The notes beneath the pieces were generated by a model, which did no database searches, was not told the origin of the DNA, and was given only the letters and a program-made list of their open reading frames with translations. The position numbers and the translations under genes were made by a program. A stretch of DNA of 64,000 bases from Lysinibacillus pakistanensis. Lineage in GTDB: Bacteria > Bacillota > Bacilli > Bacillales_A > Planococcaceae. This document shows, piece after piece, positions 50,529 through 58,555 of this stretch (the first letter of the stretch is position 1; the number at the start of each line of letters is the position of its first letter). The stretch is from positions 3,408,501-3,472,500 of the forward strand of contig NZ_CP126101.1 of assembly GCF_030123245.1 (NCBI RefSeq), written 5' to 3'.

Positions 50529-50702
50529 TTACCACTTACGTTTACGTGCAGCTTCTGATTTCTTTTTACGTTTTACGCTAGGTTTTTCGTAGAACTCGCG
50601 CTTTCTAACTTCTTGAATTGTACCACTTTTTGATACAGTACGTTTGAAGCGGCGAAGAGCATCTTCAAGCGATTCGTTTTTGCGAACGACAGTTTTTGAC
50701 AT
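50529..50702 (-). CDS. rpsU: Ribosomal protein S21
   Basis: A 57-residue S21, [21 protein letters not shown]...[23 protein letters not shown]. Start at the ATG at 50702 behind GGAGGGAGGG; the longer frame to 50726 lies over that site. S21 binds the small subunit near the 16S 3' end. It heads the minus-strand housekeeping cluster. Confidence 0.97.
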   Translation of the reverse strand: MSKTVVRKNESLEDALRRFKRTVSKSGTIQEVRKREFYEKPSVKRKKKSEAARKRKW

Positions 50703-50960
50703 CTCTCTTTCCCTCCCTCCGAACACACGTCAATACACAAATAGGCAAATAACCAACAGTTGTGTACTAAAGAATTATACCGTATTGTCTAATAATGGTC
50801 AATAGAAAGTGTAAGAAATTATCAAGTGAATTTTTGGTTTTATTTTTGGTGGAATTATTAAAACACTTTTAGGTCACAATAAAAATAATTACACTTTCCA
50901 ATCAATTTAGGGGTTTACAAAAAATAGAATATGGGCGTAGAATAATCACATTCAAAATCA

Positions 50961-51095
50961 TATCGGCCAAATCTCACATGTTGAGAACGGAGGACCCAAT
51001 CTTTTGGGGTTAATTCTGCAATTGCAGAAGGGATGAGAATCTCTTTCGCCATCCTACCCGCCAGCTAACTTCGTCGGCTAAAGCGAAGGAGGTCA
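50961..51095 (+). ncRNA. c-di-AMP riboswitch (ydaO-yuaA type)
   Basis: Conserved core elements in order: the GCCAAATCT start, GGAGGACCCAAT, TTTTGGGGTTAATTC, GCAGAAGGGATGAGAATCTC, CATCCTACCCGCCAGCTAAC, TTCGTCGGC and AGCGAAGGAGG. This is the known c-di-AMP aptamer, which in Bacilli turns off potassium transporter genes. It precedes ktrB and is followed by its own terminator. Outer boundaries are approximate. Confidence 0.93.
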
Positions 51096-51113
51096 TAGTA
51101 GACCACCATTAAC

Positions 51114-51146
51114 AGCATGTTTTTCTATGCCTTTACATGCTTTTTA
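51114..51146 (+). terminator. Riboswitch-controlled terminator before ktrB
   Basis: AGCATGT (51114-51120) pairs with ACATGCT (51135-51141) followed by T5. It lies about 20 nt after the aptamer and 69 nt before ktrB. It would form when c-di-AMP is bound. Confidence 0.8.
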
Positions 51147-51214
51147 AAAGTAGGTCTTTTTATTTTGCCGTTAAAAGAATTGACTTTTTTATTTACTGCA
51201 TAGAGGAGAATAAG

Positions 51215-52552
51215 ATGAACACATTTAAAAATACATTAAATCCTCCCAAAATTCTCGTACTTGGTTTTGCACTTATTATTGTAATTGGGACGTTTCTTTT
51301 AACACTACCTTTTGCCACTGAGGATGGCAAAGGACTTTCTTTTTTAGATTCATTATTCACTGCTACTTCTGCAACTTGTGTAACGGGGTTAATTGTTGTC
51401 GATACAGGTGATACATTTTCTGTCTTTGGTGAAGTAGTCATTTTATCATTAATCCAAATTGGTGGGTTAGGGTTTATGACGTTTGCGACATTATTATTTT
51501 TACTGCTTGGAAAAAAAATATCTTTAAAAGAGAGACTGTTACTAAAGGAAGCATTCAACAATATTACCATTGCTGGTCTTGTTAAATTAGTAAAAAGAAT
51601 ATTGCTCTTCACAGCGTTTATTGAAATTATTGGTGGTCTTATTTTATCGATTCGTTTTTCTTTTGACATGCCGATAGGCAAAGCGTTTTATTTTGGTTTT
51701 TTTCATGCTATTTCCAATTTCAACAACGCAGGCTTTGATTTAATGGGTGGCTTTAACGGAATGACAGCCTACGTGGATGACCCATTTGTTGTTTTCACAA
51801 TTTGTGCTCTCATTACAATTGGGGGTTTAGGATTTATTGTGATGAATGAATTGTATGAATATCGGGTGACAAAAAGGCTATCCGTCCATACAAAAATTGT
51901 CTTAACAACTACAATACTTTTAACTGTTAGCGCAACGATTTTAATATTTTTGTTCGAATATGGAAATCAAAAAACAATCGGGCCATTATCAGAATGGGGA
52001 AAAATGTTAGGTTCTCTTTATCAAGCGGTTACACCAAGAACTGCTGGTTCTAATACACTCGCTATTGGTGACTTAACACATTCAACATTATTTTTAATTG
52101 TTCTCTTAATGTTTATTGGAGCTGGGTCTGGATCCACTGCTGGCGGTATTAAAATAACAACTTTCGCTGTTTTAGTAGCTACAATGTGGTCACAGATTAG
52201 AGGAAAAGAAGATGTTGTTCTATTTAAACGTAGAATCGTCAACGAAACCATTTTAAAGGCATTGACAGTTTCATTGTGCGGGATGGTGATTGTCGTTGTT
52301 GTCACCATTATACTTAGCATTACAGAACAAAAACATAGCTTTATGATGTATTTATTTGAGGCTACCTCTGCATTTGGTACAGTTGGTCTTTCAATGGGGC
52401 TGACCCCAGAGCTATCTCCTGTTGGCCGTCTGCTTATTATTCTTACAATGTTCGCGGGCAGACTTGGTCCACTTACTATTGCATTTGCCATTACAAAAAG
52501 ACGGAAATCAGAAGCTTTTCGTCATCTAAAAGGAAATATTATGATTGGGTAA
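51215..52552 (+). CDS. ktrB: Potassium uptake channel subunit KtrB
   Basis: A 445-residue Trk/Ktr/HKT-type membrane subunit with four pore repeats. The selectivity glycines are visible in SATCVTGL, NFNNAGFD, TPRTAGSN and SAFGTVGLS. The ATG at 51215 follows GAGGAG at good spacing; a frame starting at 51137 begins inside the terminator hairpin and is rejected. It takes up potassium with sodium dependence when gated by KtrA. It forms a two-gene operon with ktrA under the c-di-AMP riboswitch. Confidence 0.96.
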   Translation: MNTFKNTLNPPKILVLGFALIIVIGTFLLTLPFATEDGKGLSFLDSLFTATSATCVTGLIVVDTGDTFSVFGEVVILSLIQIGGLGFMTFATLLFLLLGKKISLKERLLLKEAFNNITIAGLVKLVKRILLFTAFIEIIGGLILSIRFSFDMPIGKAFYFGFFHAISNFNNAGFDLMGGFNGMTAYVDDPFVVFTICALITIGGLGFIVMNELYEYRVTKRLSVHTKIVLTTTILLTVSATILIFLFEYGNQKTIGPLSEWGKMLGSLYQAVTPRTAGSNTLAIGDLTHSTLFLIVLLMFIGAGSGSTAGGIKITTFAVLVATMWSQIRGKEDVVLFKRRIVNETILKALTVSLCGMVIVVVVTIILSITEQKHSFMMYLFEATSAFGTVGLSMGLTPELSPVGRLLIILTMFAGRLGPLTIAFAITKRRKSEAFRHLKGNIMIG

Positions 52553-52579
52553 CCAAATTAGAGGAGTGTGCTATATATA

Positions 52580-53236
52580 ATGGCTATTAATCAATATGCC
52601 GTAATAGGTTTAGGAAGATTCGGAACAAGTGTCGCCCGTAGATTACATGAAGCAGGACAGGAAATATTGGGAATCGACATTAACGAGGAAAGAGTGGAGG
52701 ATGCAGAACCCTATGTTACTCATGCCATTGTAGCTGATACAACAGAAGAAAAAGCTTTAATCTCAATTGGAATAGGTAATTTCGATTGCGTCATTGTGGC
52801 AATTGGCAACGATATGCAGTCTAGTATTTTAACTGTATCGCTATTAAAAGAATTAGGAATAAAAAAAGTAATTGCCAAGGCATTAGGTAAAAGACATGGG
52901 CAAGTGTTAGATAAAGTAGGCGCTGATTGGATTATTTACCCTGAACGAGATATGGGAGAGCGTGTGGCGAATCAGTTGCTGTCCCCAAATATGCTGAATT
53001 ATATAGAATTATCGAAGGAATACAGTATAGAGGAGATTATGATCCCTTCCAAAATGGCTGGGCAAAATCTTCGAGATTTAGATTTGCGTGCGAAATATAA
53101 CGTCAGTGTTATTGCCATTGTTCGAGAAGGTGAAATTATTATCTCTCCCTCTCCTGAGCAGAATATTGAAAAGGAAGATTTATTAGTGATGATTGGTCAT
53201 CGAAAAGACCTTACTTTATTTTCAAATATTCAATAA
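52580..53236 (+). CDS. ktrA: Potassium channel gating subunit KtrA
   Basis: A 218-residue cytoplasmic RCK protein. The N-terminal Rossmann domain has GLGRFGTSVARRL and a distal acidic residue in GIDINEER, binding ATP/ADP. The C-terminal RCK_C domain (about 135-215) is the part that binds c-di-AMP in S. aureus KtrA. The ATG at 52580 has GAGGAG 13 nt upstream, somewhat long; a GTG at 52568 lies too close to it. It follows ktrB by 27 nt. Confidence 0.95.
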   Translation: MAINQYAVIGLGRFGTSVARRLHEAGQEILGIDINEERVEDAEPYVTHAIVADTTEEKALISIGIGNFDCVIVAIGNDMQSSILTVSLLKELGIKKVIAKALGKRHGQVLDKVGADWIIYPERDMGERVANQLLSPNMLNYIELSKEYSIEEIMIPSKMAGQNLRDLDLRAKYNVSVIAIVREGEIIISPSPEQNIEKEDLLVMIGHRKDLTLFSNIQ

Positions 53237-53242
53237 CTTCAA

Positions 53243-53280
53243 AAAGACTGTTTCAATTTAAACTTGAGACAGCCTTTTTT
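53243..53280 (+). terminator. Terminator after ktrA
   Basis: AGACTGTTTCAA pairs with TTGAGACAGCCT (one mismatch, one G-U), followed by T6. It also serves as a barrier to the converging cotJ operon. Confidence 0.85.
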
Positions 53281-53284
53281 CTCT

Positions 53285-53854
53285 CTAGAAAATTTTCTTT
53301 CGATCCTTATCATCTTTTAAAATTTCTACAGCCTCTCTAAAACGCTGAGAATGAACGATTTCTCGCTCACGTAAAAACTTCAAGCTATCATTTAAGTCAG
53401 TATCATCAGATAAATCGATAATCCATTGATATGTGGCACGAGCCTTTTCTTCAGCTGCAATATCCTCATATAAATCAGCAATCGGGTCGCCTTTCGCCTG
53501 AATATAAGTTGCCGTAAATGGCACCCCAGAGGCATTTTGATAAAATAGGGCTTTGTCATGATTCACATAATGGTCACCTAGTCCAGCTTCCTTTAGCATT
53601 TCTGGTGTCGCATCTTTTGTTAGTTTGTAAATCATCGTTGCAATCATTTCTAAATGTGAAAATTCCTCTGTCGCTATATCAGTTAATAACCCTACCACTT
53701 TATCTGGAATTGTGTAGCGCTGGTTCATATAACGGAGTGCAGCTGCTAATTCACCATCTGCACCCCCATACTGCTCAATTAAAAATTTTGCCAGCATAGG
53801 GTTACATGTACTCACTCTGACAGGATATTGGAGTTTCTTTTCATAATACCACAA
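53285..53854 (-). CDS. cotJC: Spore coat protein CotJC (manganese-catalase fold)
   Basis: A 189-residue protein, MWYYEKKLQYPVRVSTCNP..., with the ferritin-like di-metal helices of manganese catalase: EQYGGADGELAAALRY, TEEFSHLEMIATMI and AAEEKARATYQWI. The TTG start at 53854 is chosen because AGGAGG lies 8 nt upstream and the length then equals B. subtilis CotJC. It belongs to the inner spore coat and is made in the mother cell. Third gene of the cotJABC operon. Confidence 0.93.
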   Translation of the reverse strand: MWYYEKKLQYPVRVSTCNPMLAKFLIEQYGGADGELAAALRYMNQRYTIPDKVVGLLTDIATEEFSHLEMIATMIYKLTKDATPEMLKEAGLGDHYVNHDKALFYQNASGVPFTATYIQAKGDPIADLYEDIAAEEKARATYQWIIDLSDDTDLNDSLKFLREREIVHSQRFREAVEILKDDKDRKKIF

Positions 53855-53880
53855 AAATAAATTCCTCCTAATCACTCATG

Positions 53881-54144
53881 TTAGACTTGCCATGGCCACG
53901 GTGTATCAATCCAATTAAATGGATAGTTAGAATAGCTTCTTCCAAAATTCATAAGGGGACCAAACTTCTTTTCAAAATCTCTCTTCAGCTTCATACTTAT
54001 TTCAGTTTTTTCATTAAATTGCTGAATGGCATCATAATCATGAGGATGAGTATCTAAATAAAGATTTAACTCCACAATGACAAAATCAATGGCTTGAATT
54101 TCTTCAAGTAATGTATAAAATTCGGGCGGCATCTCTTTATTCAT
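53881..54144 (-). CDS. cotJB: Spore coat protein CotJB
   Basis: An 87-residue CotJB: PPEFYTLLEEIQAIDFVIVELNLYLDTHPHD...YSNYPFNWIDTPWPWQ. The family is needed for coat assembly of CotJA and CotJC. It overlaps the cotJA end by 8 nt. Confidence 0.92.
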   Translation of the reverse strand: MNKEMPPEFYTLLEEIQAIDFVIVELNLYLDTHPHDYDAIQQFNEKTEISMKLKRDFEKKFGPLMNFGRSYSNYPFNWIDTPWPWQV

Positions 54145-54364
54145 TTTTCACCCCTCCTTTTTCAGGATTTGGATAGGGACTGAATAATTGCGGCCATAAT
54201 GTTCCAGCCATAAGAGCTTCTCTTGGCGATTGAAATTGAGGTAATCCAGGTGGTTGAAATCCCATATACAATTGTGGGGGTGTGGCAAAGCTTTTAACTC
54301 TAATAGGCGGACATGGATCAAATGGGCTAATATAAGGCTTCCAATACTTATATTGCGTAAACAT
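54137..54364 (-). CDS. cotJA: Spore coat protein CotJA
   Basis: A 75-residue, proline- and aromatic-rich CotJA: YWKPYISPFDPCPPIRVKSF, then PPQLYMGFQPPGLPQF and EALMAGTLWPQLFSPY. I start at the ATG at 54364 because GGGAGGAAG lies just upstream; a frame open to 54526 would run through the promoter. First gene of cotJABC. Confidence 0.92.
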   Translation of the reverse strand: MFTQYKYWKPYISPFDPCPPIRVKSFATPPQLYMGFQPPGLPQFQSPREALMAGTLWPQLFSPYPNPEKGGVKNE

Positions 54365-54399
54365 CGCTTCCTCCCTTCTGTATTCAATTACATCAGTGG

Positions 54400-54428
54400 A
54401 GTATATGAGGTAGAAAAAATTTTTATTC
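54400..54428 (-). promoter_or_regulatory. Probable SigE promoter of cotJABC
   Basis: On the minus strand GAATAAA (54422-54428), a 14-nt spacer, then CATATACT (54400-54407). This closely fits the mother-cell SigE consensus and the known SigE control of cotJ. It would give a leader of about 30 nt. Confidence 0.7.
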
Positions 54429-54571
54429 TGAATAAAAGTCGAAGCGAAATTAGTGTGATGAATTTTAGAAGAAAGATTTGATTGCTCGTTCAATGCAAAT
54501 AGGCAAGAAAACTCCTCATTGGGCAAACGGACTTTTTAATCCATCTAGCCAAAGTGGAGCTAAAGTACATT

Positions 54572-55756
54572 CTATTTTCTTTCGATTCTAATCATCATAG
54601 CAGAAATTAATCCAATGCTAAGTGTTGTAGCAAGGAGAATAAATGCAAATGTAAAGCTACCCGTTTTCATAAAATAAACAGATATCATAGGCGCAACACT
54701 TGTTCCAGCAAATAAAATGACAGTATACATAGATACTGCAATCCCTCCCATGTTCCAACCTAATTGACCCACAAGAGACACTAATGAAGGTACCGCAAGT
54801 GCAATTCCACTAACAAATAGAATACTAATTAAGGATAAACCAACGATGTTAGAGATAAAGCCCATCATTAATAAGGAGATAATAGAAAGAGTCAATGCTC
54901 CTTTTAGTACTGACAAGACATTCAAACGCTTCGATAATTTCCCCGCAATAGGAGACAGGATCATTCCAAATACACCAATAGATCGAATATAAATCAACTT
55001 TTGACTACTCATTCCAAAAGAATTACTTGTAAGGTACTCGCCCAAAATAATATACATACTCACAAAGGACAATAATAGAACGAAAGCAATCATATAACTA
55101 AATATCAAATTTCCATTGGTAAAAATAATACCTATCCTTTTCATTGGCTCCCATATATTCTTTGCTTTATTAACAGCTCCACCTTTTGGTAATAACCAAA
55201 ACACTAGCAAGGCAGTAGCAAGATAAACTAATGACAGAACATAAAAAGTGACATGCCAAGAAGTATGTTCACTCACATAGCCACTAAATACCTGACCCAC
55301 AATACCAGCTAAGAGAAAACCTGTGCTTATAAAACCTACTGCTCCCACTTTTTTATCGTTTGGAAATACTTCAAGCGTATAAGCAAGTGCCACTGGTGAA
55401 AATGTAGCCGCTGCAAGTCCCTGTAATCCTCTTAGTAATAAAATGAAAGAATAATCATTCGTCATACCTAATAGCAACGTTATACAGCTTAATGAAAAAA
55501 GACCCATAACAATTACATTTTTTCGTCCATATTTTTCTGATATTGCTCCATAGAAAAAGCATCCTATAGCAAATCCAAGTGAAAAAATACTTGAACTGAG
55601 GCCTGCCTTAGACAACGAAATATGAAAATATTCACTGAATAGACTGAGAAGCGGTATTGTCAAATACAAACTAGACATAACTACCATCCCTGTCCAAGAT
55701 AAAATAATGGTCATCAGAGAATAATTTGCTTGGTTTTCTATAATTACTTTATTCAT
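54572..55756 (-). CDS. MFS efflux transporter (DHA1 type)
   Basis: A 394-residue, 12-helix major facilitator. The loop 2-3 motif GAISEKYGRKNVIVMGLF (motif A) and the RGLQGLAAATFSPVALAY stretch (motif C area) mark a drug:proton antiporter of the YnfM/YybF group. Substrate unknown. It lies 91 nt after a marR gene, and both promoters carry the same palindrome, so the regulator probably controls it. Confidence 0.88.
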   Translation of the reverse strand: MNKVIIENQANYSLMTIILSWTGMVVMSSLYLTIPLLSLFSEYFHISLSKAGLSSSIFSLGFAIGCFFYGAISEKYGRKNVIVMGLFSLSCITLLLGMTNDYSFILLLRGLQGLAAATFSPVALAYTLEVFPNDKKVGAVGFISTGFLLAGIVGQVFSGYVSEHTSWHVTFYVLSLVYLATALLVFWLLPKGGAVNKAKNIWEPMKRIGIIFTNGNLIFSYMIAFVLLLSFVSMYIILGEYLTSNSFGMSSQKLIYIRSIGVFGMILSPIAGKLSKRLNVLSVLKGALTLSIISLLMMGFISNIVGLSLISILFVSGIALAVPSLVSLVGQLGWNMGGIAVSMYTVILFAGTSVAPMISVYFMKTGSFTFAFILLATTLSIGLISAMMIRIERK

Positions 55757-55793
55757 AAAATAAATCCCCTTTTTTGATTTGATTAACTTATAG

Positions 55794-55806
55794 TTAGATA
55801 ATCTAA
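55794..55806. promoter_or_regulatory. MarR-type operator before the MFS gene
   Basis: TTAGATAATCTAA, a 13-bp palindrome with one central base, lies 38 bp before the MFS start. Confidence 0.65.
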
Positions 55807-55847
55807 TTATATGTTTAAAAATTAAACTGTATCAACCTAGCTACAGT

Positions 55848-56396
55848 TTAACGTTCCACCTTTAGTTTTCTCTGCATAGATTTTAATAGTTTATTCACCA
55901 ACTTTTCAAATACCTTTCGTTCTTCAGGCTCCAAATCAATCATACTAGAAGCACACGAAGCCCAATAAGTTGGCAAAATGTTAGCCACGAAAGCACGCCC
56001 TTCATCTGTTAAACTCACATAAATTTTTCTGCGATCTTCTTTGCTATGATTGCGTATAACAAGATTTCTCTTTTCTAACCAATCAATCATTGAAGTTGCT
56101 GATGCCCTAGTAATCCCCAAACGTTCAGCTATTGCAGATGGAGTCGCTCTTCTCACATCATGCAGTGTCAACAATAATAGTAGATCTAATTTACTTTCCG
56201 TAATTCCAAAAGGAGCTAGCTCAATATCCATTGCATCTAAAACGTAGTCACTTAACCATAACAACATTAATCCTAATTTTGCTTCTTCTTGATCTAAATT
56301 ACTTGAAGAAGATGCTTGAATAAGCTCAATATATGGATCTAAACCTAATACTGGCAAATCATCTTCATGAGTAAACATTTTTTTAGATTTTGTCAT
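55848..56396 (-). CDS. MarR-family transcriptional regulator
   Basis: A 182-residue winged-helix repressor. ATPSAIAERLGITRASATSMIDWLEKRNLV is the recognition helix region, and NHSKEDRRKIYVSLTDEGRAF forms the wing; both are standard MarR motifs. A 30-residue N-terminal extension precedes the core. It is likely autoregulated and represses the MFS gene downstream. The inducing ligand is unknown. Confidence 0.92.
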   Translation of the reverse strand: MTKSKKMFTHEDDLPVLGLDPYIELIQASSSSNLDQEEAKLGLMLLWLSDYVLDAMDIELAPFGITESKLDLLLLLTLHDVRRATPSAIAERLGITRASATSMIDWLEKRNLVIRNHSKEDRRKIYVSLTDEGRAFVANILPTYWASCASSMIDLEPEERKVFEKLVNKLLKSMQRKLKVER

Positions 56397-56412
56397 TTAA
56401 TCACCTTTTTAA

Positions 56413-56425
56413 TTAGATTATCTAA
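56413..56425. promoter_or_regulatory. MarR-type operator before marR
   Basis: TTAGATTATCTAA, the same palindrome as at 55794-55806 with only the central base changed. It lies 17 bp before the marR start. Confidence 0.65.
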
Positions 56426-56517
56426 CTATTTAATATTCTAACTATAGTCAAAGATAAATGCAAGCAGTTTTCTTGAACCTCTATGACAAATAAATTGAAT
56501 GATTATTTAAAAAAGAA

Positions 56518-56572
56518 AGGGCTAGTTCATAACGAACAGCCCTGTAATCCTTGCTATAAAAGTTTTTTTCAT
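56518..56572 (-). terminator. Terminator-like repeat downstream of bpsA-speD
   Basis: GGGCTAGTTC and GAACAGCCC pair around ATAAC. On the minus strand TTTCTTTTTT follows. The plus-strand sequence also resembles 58556-58612. Confidence 0.8.
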
Positions 56573-56638
56573 TAGGCTTAATAAATAGTATTTATTCCCT
56601 TAACTAATGTTAACACTTTTTAACAATGCTACTATTTA

Positions 56639-56698
56639 AGGTGCTGATTTAAGCTAAACGGCCAACACAGCTATGAAGGAGCTGTCAGAAATGCACCT
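56639..56698. other. Unexplained stem-loop region 3' of bpsA-speD
   Basis: AGGTGCTGA and TCAG(AAAT)GCACCT-type arms enclose an ACAGCT/AGCTGT hairpin. It lies between the stop of bpsA-speD and its terminator. A short plus frame (MKELSEMHLFHLKEDL) crosses it but has no clear ribosome site. Function unknown. Confidence 0.35.
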
Positions 56699-56741
56699 GT
56701 TTCATTTAAAGGAGGACTTATAGGACAGCCCGTCTATTTTT

Positions 56742-58247
56742 CTATTTGCCTCGATACTGGTAGTACTGCGTGACATTTCCAGCATTAAATTGCTCAGTAA
56801 TATATTGAACAGCCTCTTGTAGAGATAATTTACTGTTACAAGTAAAAACATCTATTGCCGCATACCCGTATTCTGGCCAAGTATGAATCGTTAAATGTGA
56901 TTCTTGAATAATAACTACACCGCTAACCCCATAAGGTGAAAAATGATGAAAATGTTCAGTCACAATCGTTGCTTTTGCTTTTTGGGCAGCTTGACACATA
57001 ATCGTTTTAATTTGTTGCACGTCATTCAGTAATGCACCGTCACACTCATGCAATTCTAATAAAATATGATGGCCTAATGCATGTTGGGATTGTGTTTTCT
57101 TTACTGTTCTCTTAATTTGTGAAAACTTTTTATTTTTGCAACTTGGACAACCACTGGATTGAAGCTGATTAATTGTAACGTAATGATTGCCAGTACCAAC
57201 TGTAAGTGCATATTGACAATGCATACACTGATAAACAACAGATTTTCGCTCAATCTCACCTGTATAAATTGGTCTTGTAAATTTACGGTAATTAGGGATA
57301 TAGGGAGTCATTTGCTCTGTTGTTTGTAATACAAATAATTGACTTGTAGCCCCTAATATCTGCGCGCCTTCATAGGTATTAATATCATATTGAATACTGT
57401 TAATCACAAAGCCCATAGCATGTAAGCCTTGCTGTAATTGCCACTGCTTTTGGTAACTTCGTTTCGCGTAGGAAAAAAACACATGCCGCATTGCTTCTGG
57501 CTTCAGTGCATTAATTGTACGTGATAAAAAAAGCTGTGCGCCAATTAAAGTATATGGTGTATCTGTGTATACGCAATCAAACTGATGGGCATATCGATTT
57601 GGCAAGGGCTCCTGAACATTATAATAATCTGTTCTAATCGGAAGCTCATAATCTTTAGCTATTTTGCTAATTGTGCTCAAAACTCGCCTATCAATATCTA
57701 ACACAACTATTTTAGTTGTAGAATGTGGAGCAATTTTCTTAAGTAAAAACGCTAGAGCAATACTGATGAAATCGTCATCGCCTAAACACAAAATATGCTT
57801 ATTGAATAGCATCGAATAATCTAACGCAAGCAATGCCCGTTTTAATGCTGTCTCAACTGTACATTTGGCTTGATCAATTGCCACATCAGCTGTAGGTCTA
57901 GCATCATAAATATAGCTTAATTCGCTTGTATTTTGTGTAATCCATTCTATTCGAAATGCATCATCTGTCGTTAATTGAAGGTAGAGATCCGCATCGGCAC
58001 CTGACAGTTGAAAATATTGCGAAATGGCTAGCTGCCCCTTTTTCGTTAAGCTGTGTTTCCCCCAGCCCTTTTTAGCAAATTCCTTTTTCATTGCTGAAAC
58101 GATAGGTATCGGTAAGTCTGTCATATAAGCTAAAGATTTAGTTGTACAATTATTATGGAAATATAAAGCAAGCAAAGCTTTCTCTAATGTGTGATAGTGT
58201 TCTTCAAGCTGCATGTCAGCTGTAATTTGTTGTAATTGTTTTTGCAT
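56742..58247 (-). CDS. Branched-chain polyamine synthase fused to AdoMet decarboxylase
   Basis: A 501-residue two-enzyme protein. Residues 1-80: winged-helix-like domain. Residues 115-330: BpsA-type aminopropyltransferase with GDDDF at 156-160, an acidic LDIDRRV loop and [15 protein letters not shown] at 229-243. Residues 341-370: zinc-finger pair CxxC...CxxC (Cys341, 344, 367, 370). Residues 390-500: prokaryotic SpeD with the autocleavage site Glu449-Ser450 (pyruvoyl serine), His455 and Cys470; their +5 and +20 spacing equals Ser63/His68/Cys83 of Thermotoga SpeD. The SpeD part would make decarboxylated AdoMet and the BpsA part would use it to aminopropylate polyamines. GAGGA precedes the ATG. 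It has its own promoter and leader. Confidence 0.88.
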   Translation of the reverse strand: MQKQLQQITADMQLEEHYHTLEKALLALYFHNNCTTKSLAYMTDLPIPIVSAMKKEFAKKGWGKHSLTKKGQLAISQYFQLSGADADLYLQLTTDDAFRIEWITQNTSELSYIYDARPTADVAIDQAKCTVETALKRALLALDYSMLFNKHILCLGDDDFISIALAFLLKKIAPHSTTKIVVLDIDRRVLSTISKIAKDYELPIRTDYYNVQEPLPNRYAHQFDCVYTDTPYTLIGAQLFLSRTINALKPEAMRHVFFSYAKRSYQKQWQLQQGLHAMGFVINSIQYDINTYEGAQILGATSQLFVLQTTEQMTPYIPNYRKFTRPIYTGEIERKSVVYQCMHCQYALTVGTGNHYVTINQLQSSGCPSCKNKKFSQIKRTVKKTQSQHALGHHILLELHECDGALLNDVQQIKTIMCQAAQKAKATIVTEHFHHFSPYGVSGVVIIQESHLTIHTWPEYGYAAIDVFTCNSKLSLQEAVQYITEQFNAGNVTQYYQYRGK

Positions 58248-58312
58248 TGTAGATTCGTCCTCTCAATTTTAATAAGTAAAAAATTAAAATTGTCTAAATC
58301 AACGAATAGAAA

Positions 58313-58336
58313 AACGCGACTAAAATTAGTCGCGTT
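58313..58336 (-). terminator. Attenuator terminator in the bpsA-speD leader
   Basis: AACGCGACTAA and TTAGTCGCGTT form a perfect 11-bp stem with a TT loop, followed by TTTC on the minus strand. It lies about 155-180 nt after the predicted transcription start and 65 nt before the gene. Confidence 0.8.
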
Positions 58337-58358
58337 AAATGTTTATACAAAGCTAACT

Positions 58359-58453
58359 AATTCTAATCTTGCTTTATTTGCACAACAAATAGCACCCAAG
58401 ACGGGCGATTTATTTGACAAAATTAAGCTATTATGTTGATTCAGATTAGAATT
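58359..58453 (-). ncRNA. Candidate riboswitch-like aptamer upstream of bpsA-speD
   Basis: P1: AATTCTAATCT (58443-58453) with AGATTAGAATT (58359-58369), 11 perfect pairs. Inside, GCTTAATTTTG pairs with CAAATAAAGC (imperfect), then CAAATA with TATTTG, and CGCCC with GGGTG around GTCTT. The 3' strand of P1 continues into AATTAGT, which can pair with ACTAATT in the terminator's 5' arm. P1 and an antiterminator therefore exclude each other. A 24-residue TTG frame also runs through it. I do not recognise it as a known riboswitch class. Confidence 0.6.
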
Positions 58454-58497
58454 CTACAATTAACAAAAAGTTCACCCTTTAATGAAATAGTACTTCT

Positions 58498-58526
58498 ATT
58501 ATAGAATAAGTAAAAAAAATTCTCAA
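58498..58526 (-). promoter_or_regulatory. SigA promoter of the bpsA-speD leader
   Basis: On the minus strand TTGAGA (58521-58526), exactly 17 nt, then TATAAT (58498-58503). Predicted start near 58491, giving a leader of about 244 nt. Confidence 0.8.
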
Positions 58527-58555
58527 GCCTATTGGAATGGCCAAATAAATGCAAA

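Noticed and set aside
51137..51214. A longer N terminus for KtrB
   Set aside because: Its ATG lies in the riboswitch terminator hairpin; the ATG at 51215 has the ribosome site.
54365..54526. A longer N terminus for CotJA
   Set aside because: The extension runs through the SigE promoter and the leader; a strong ribosome site marks the ATG at 54364.
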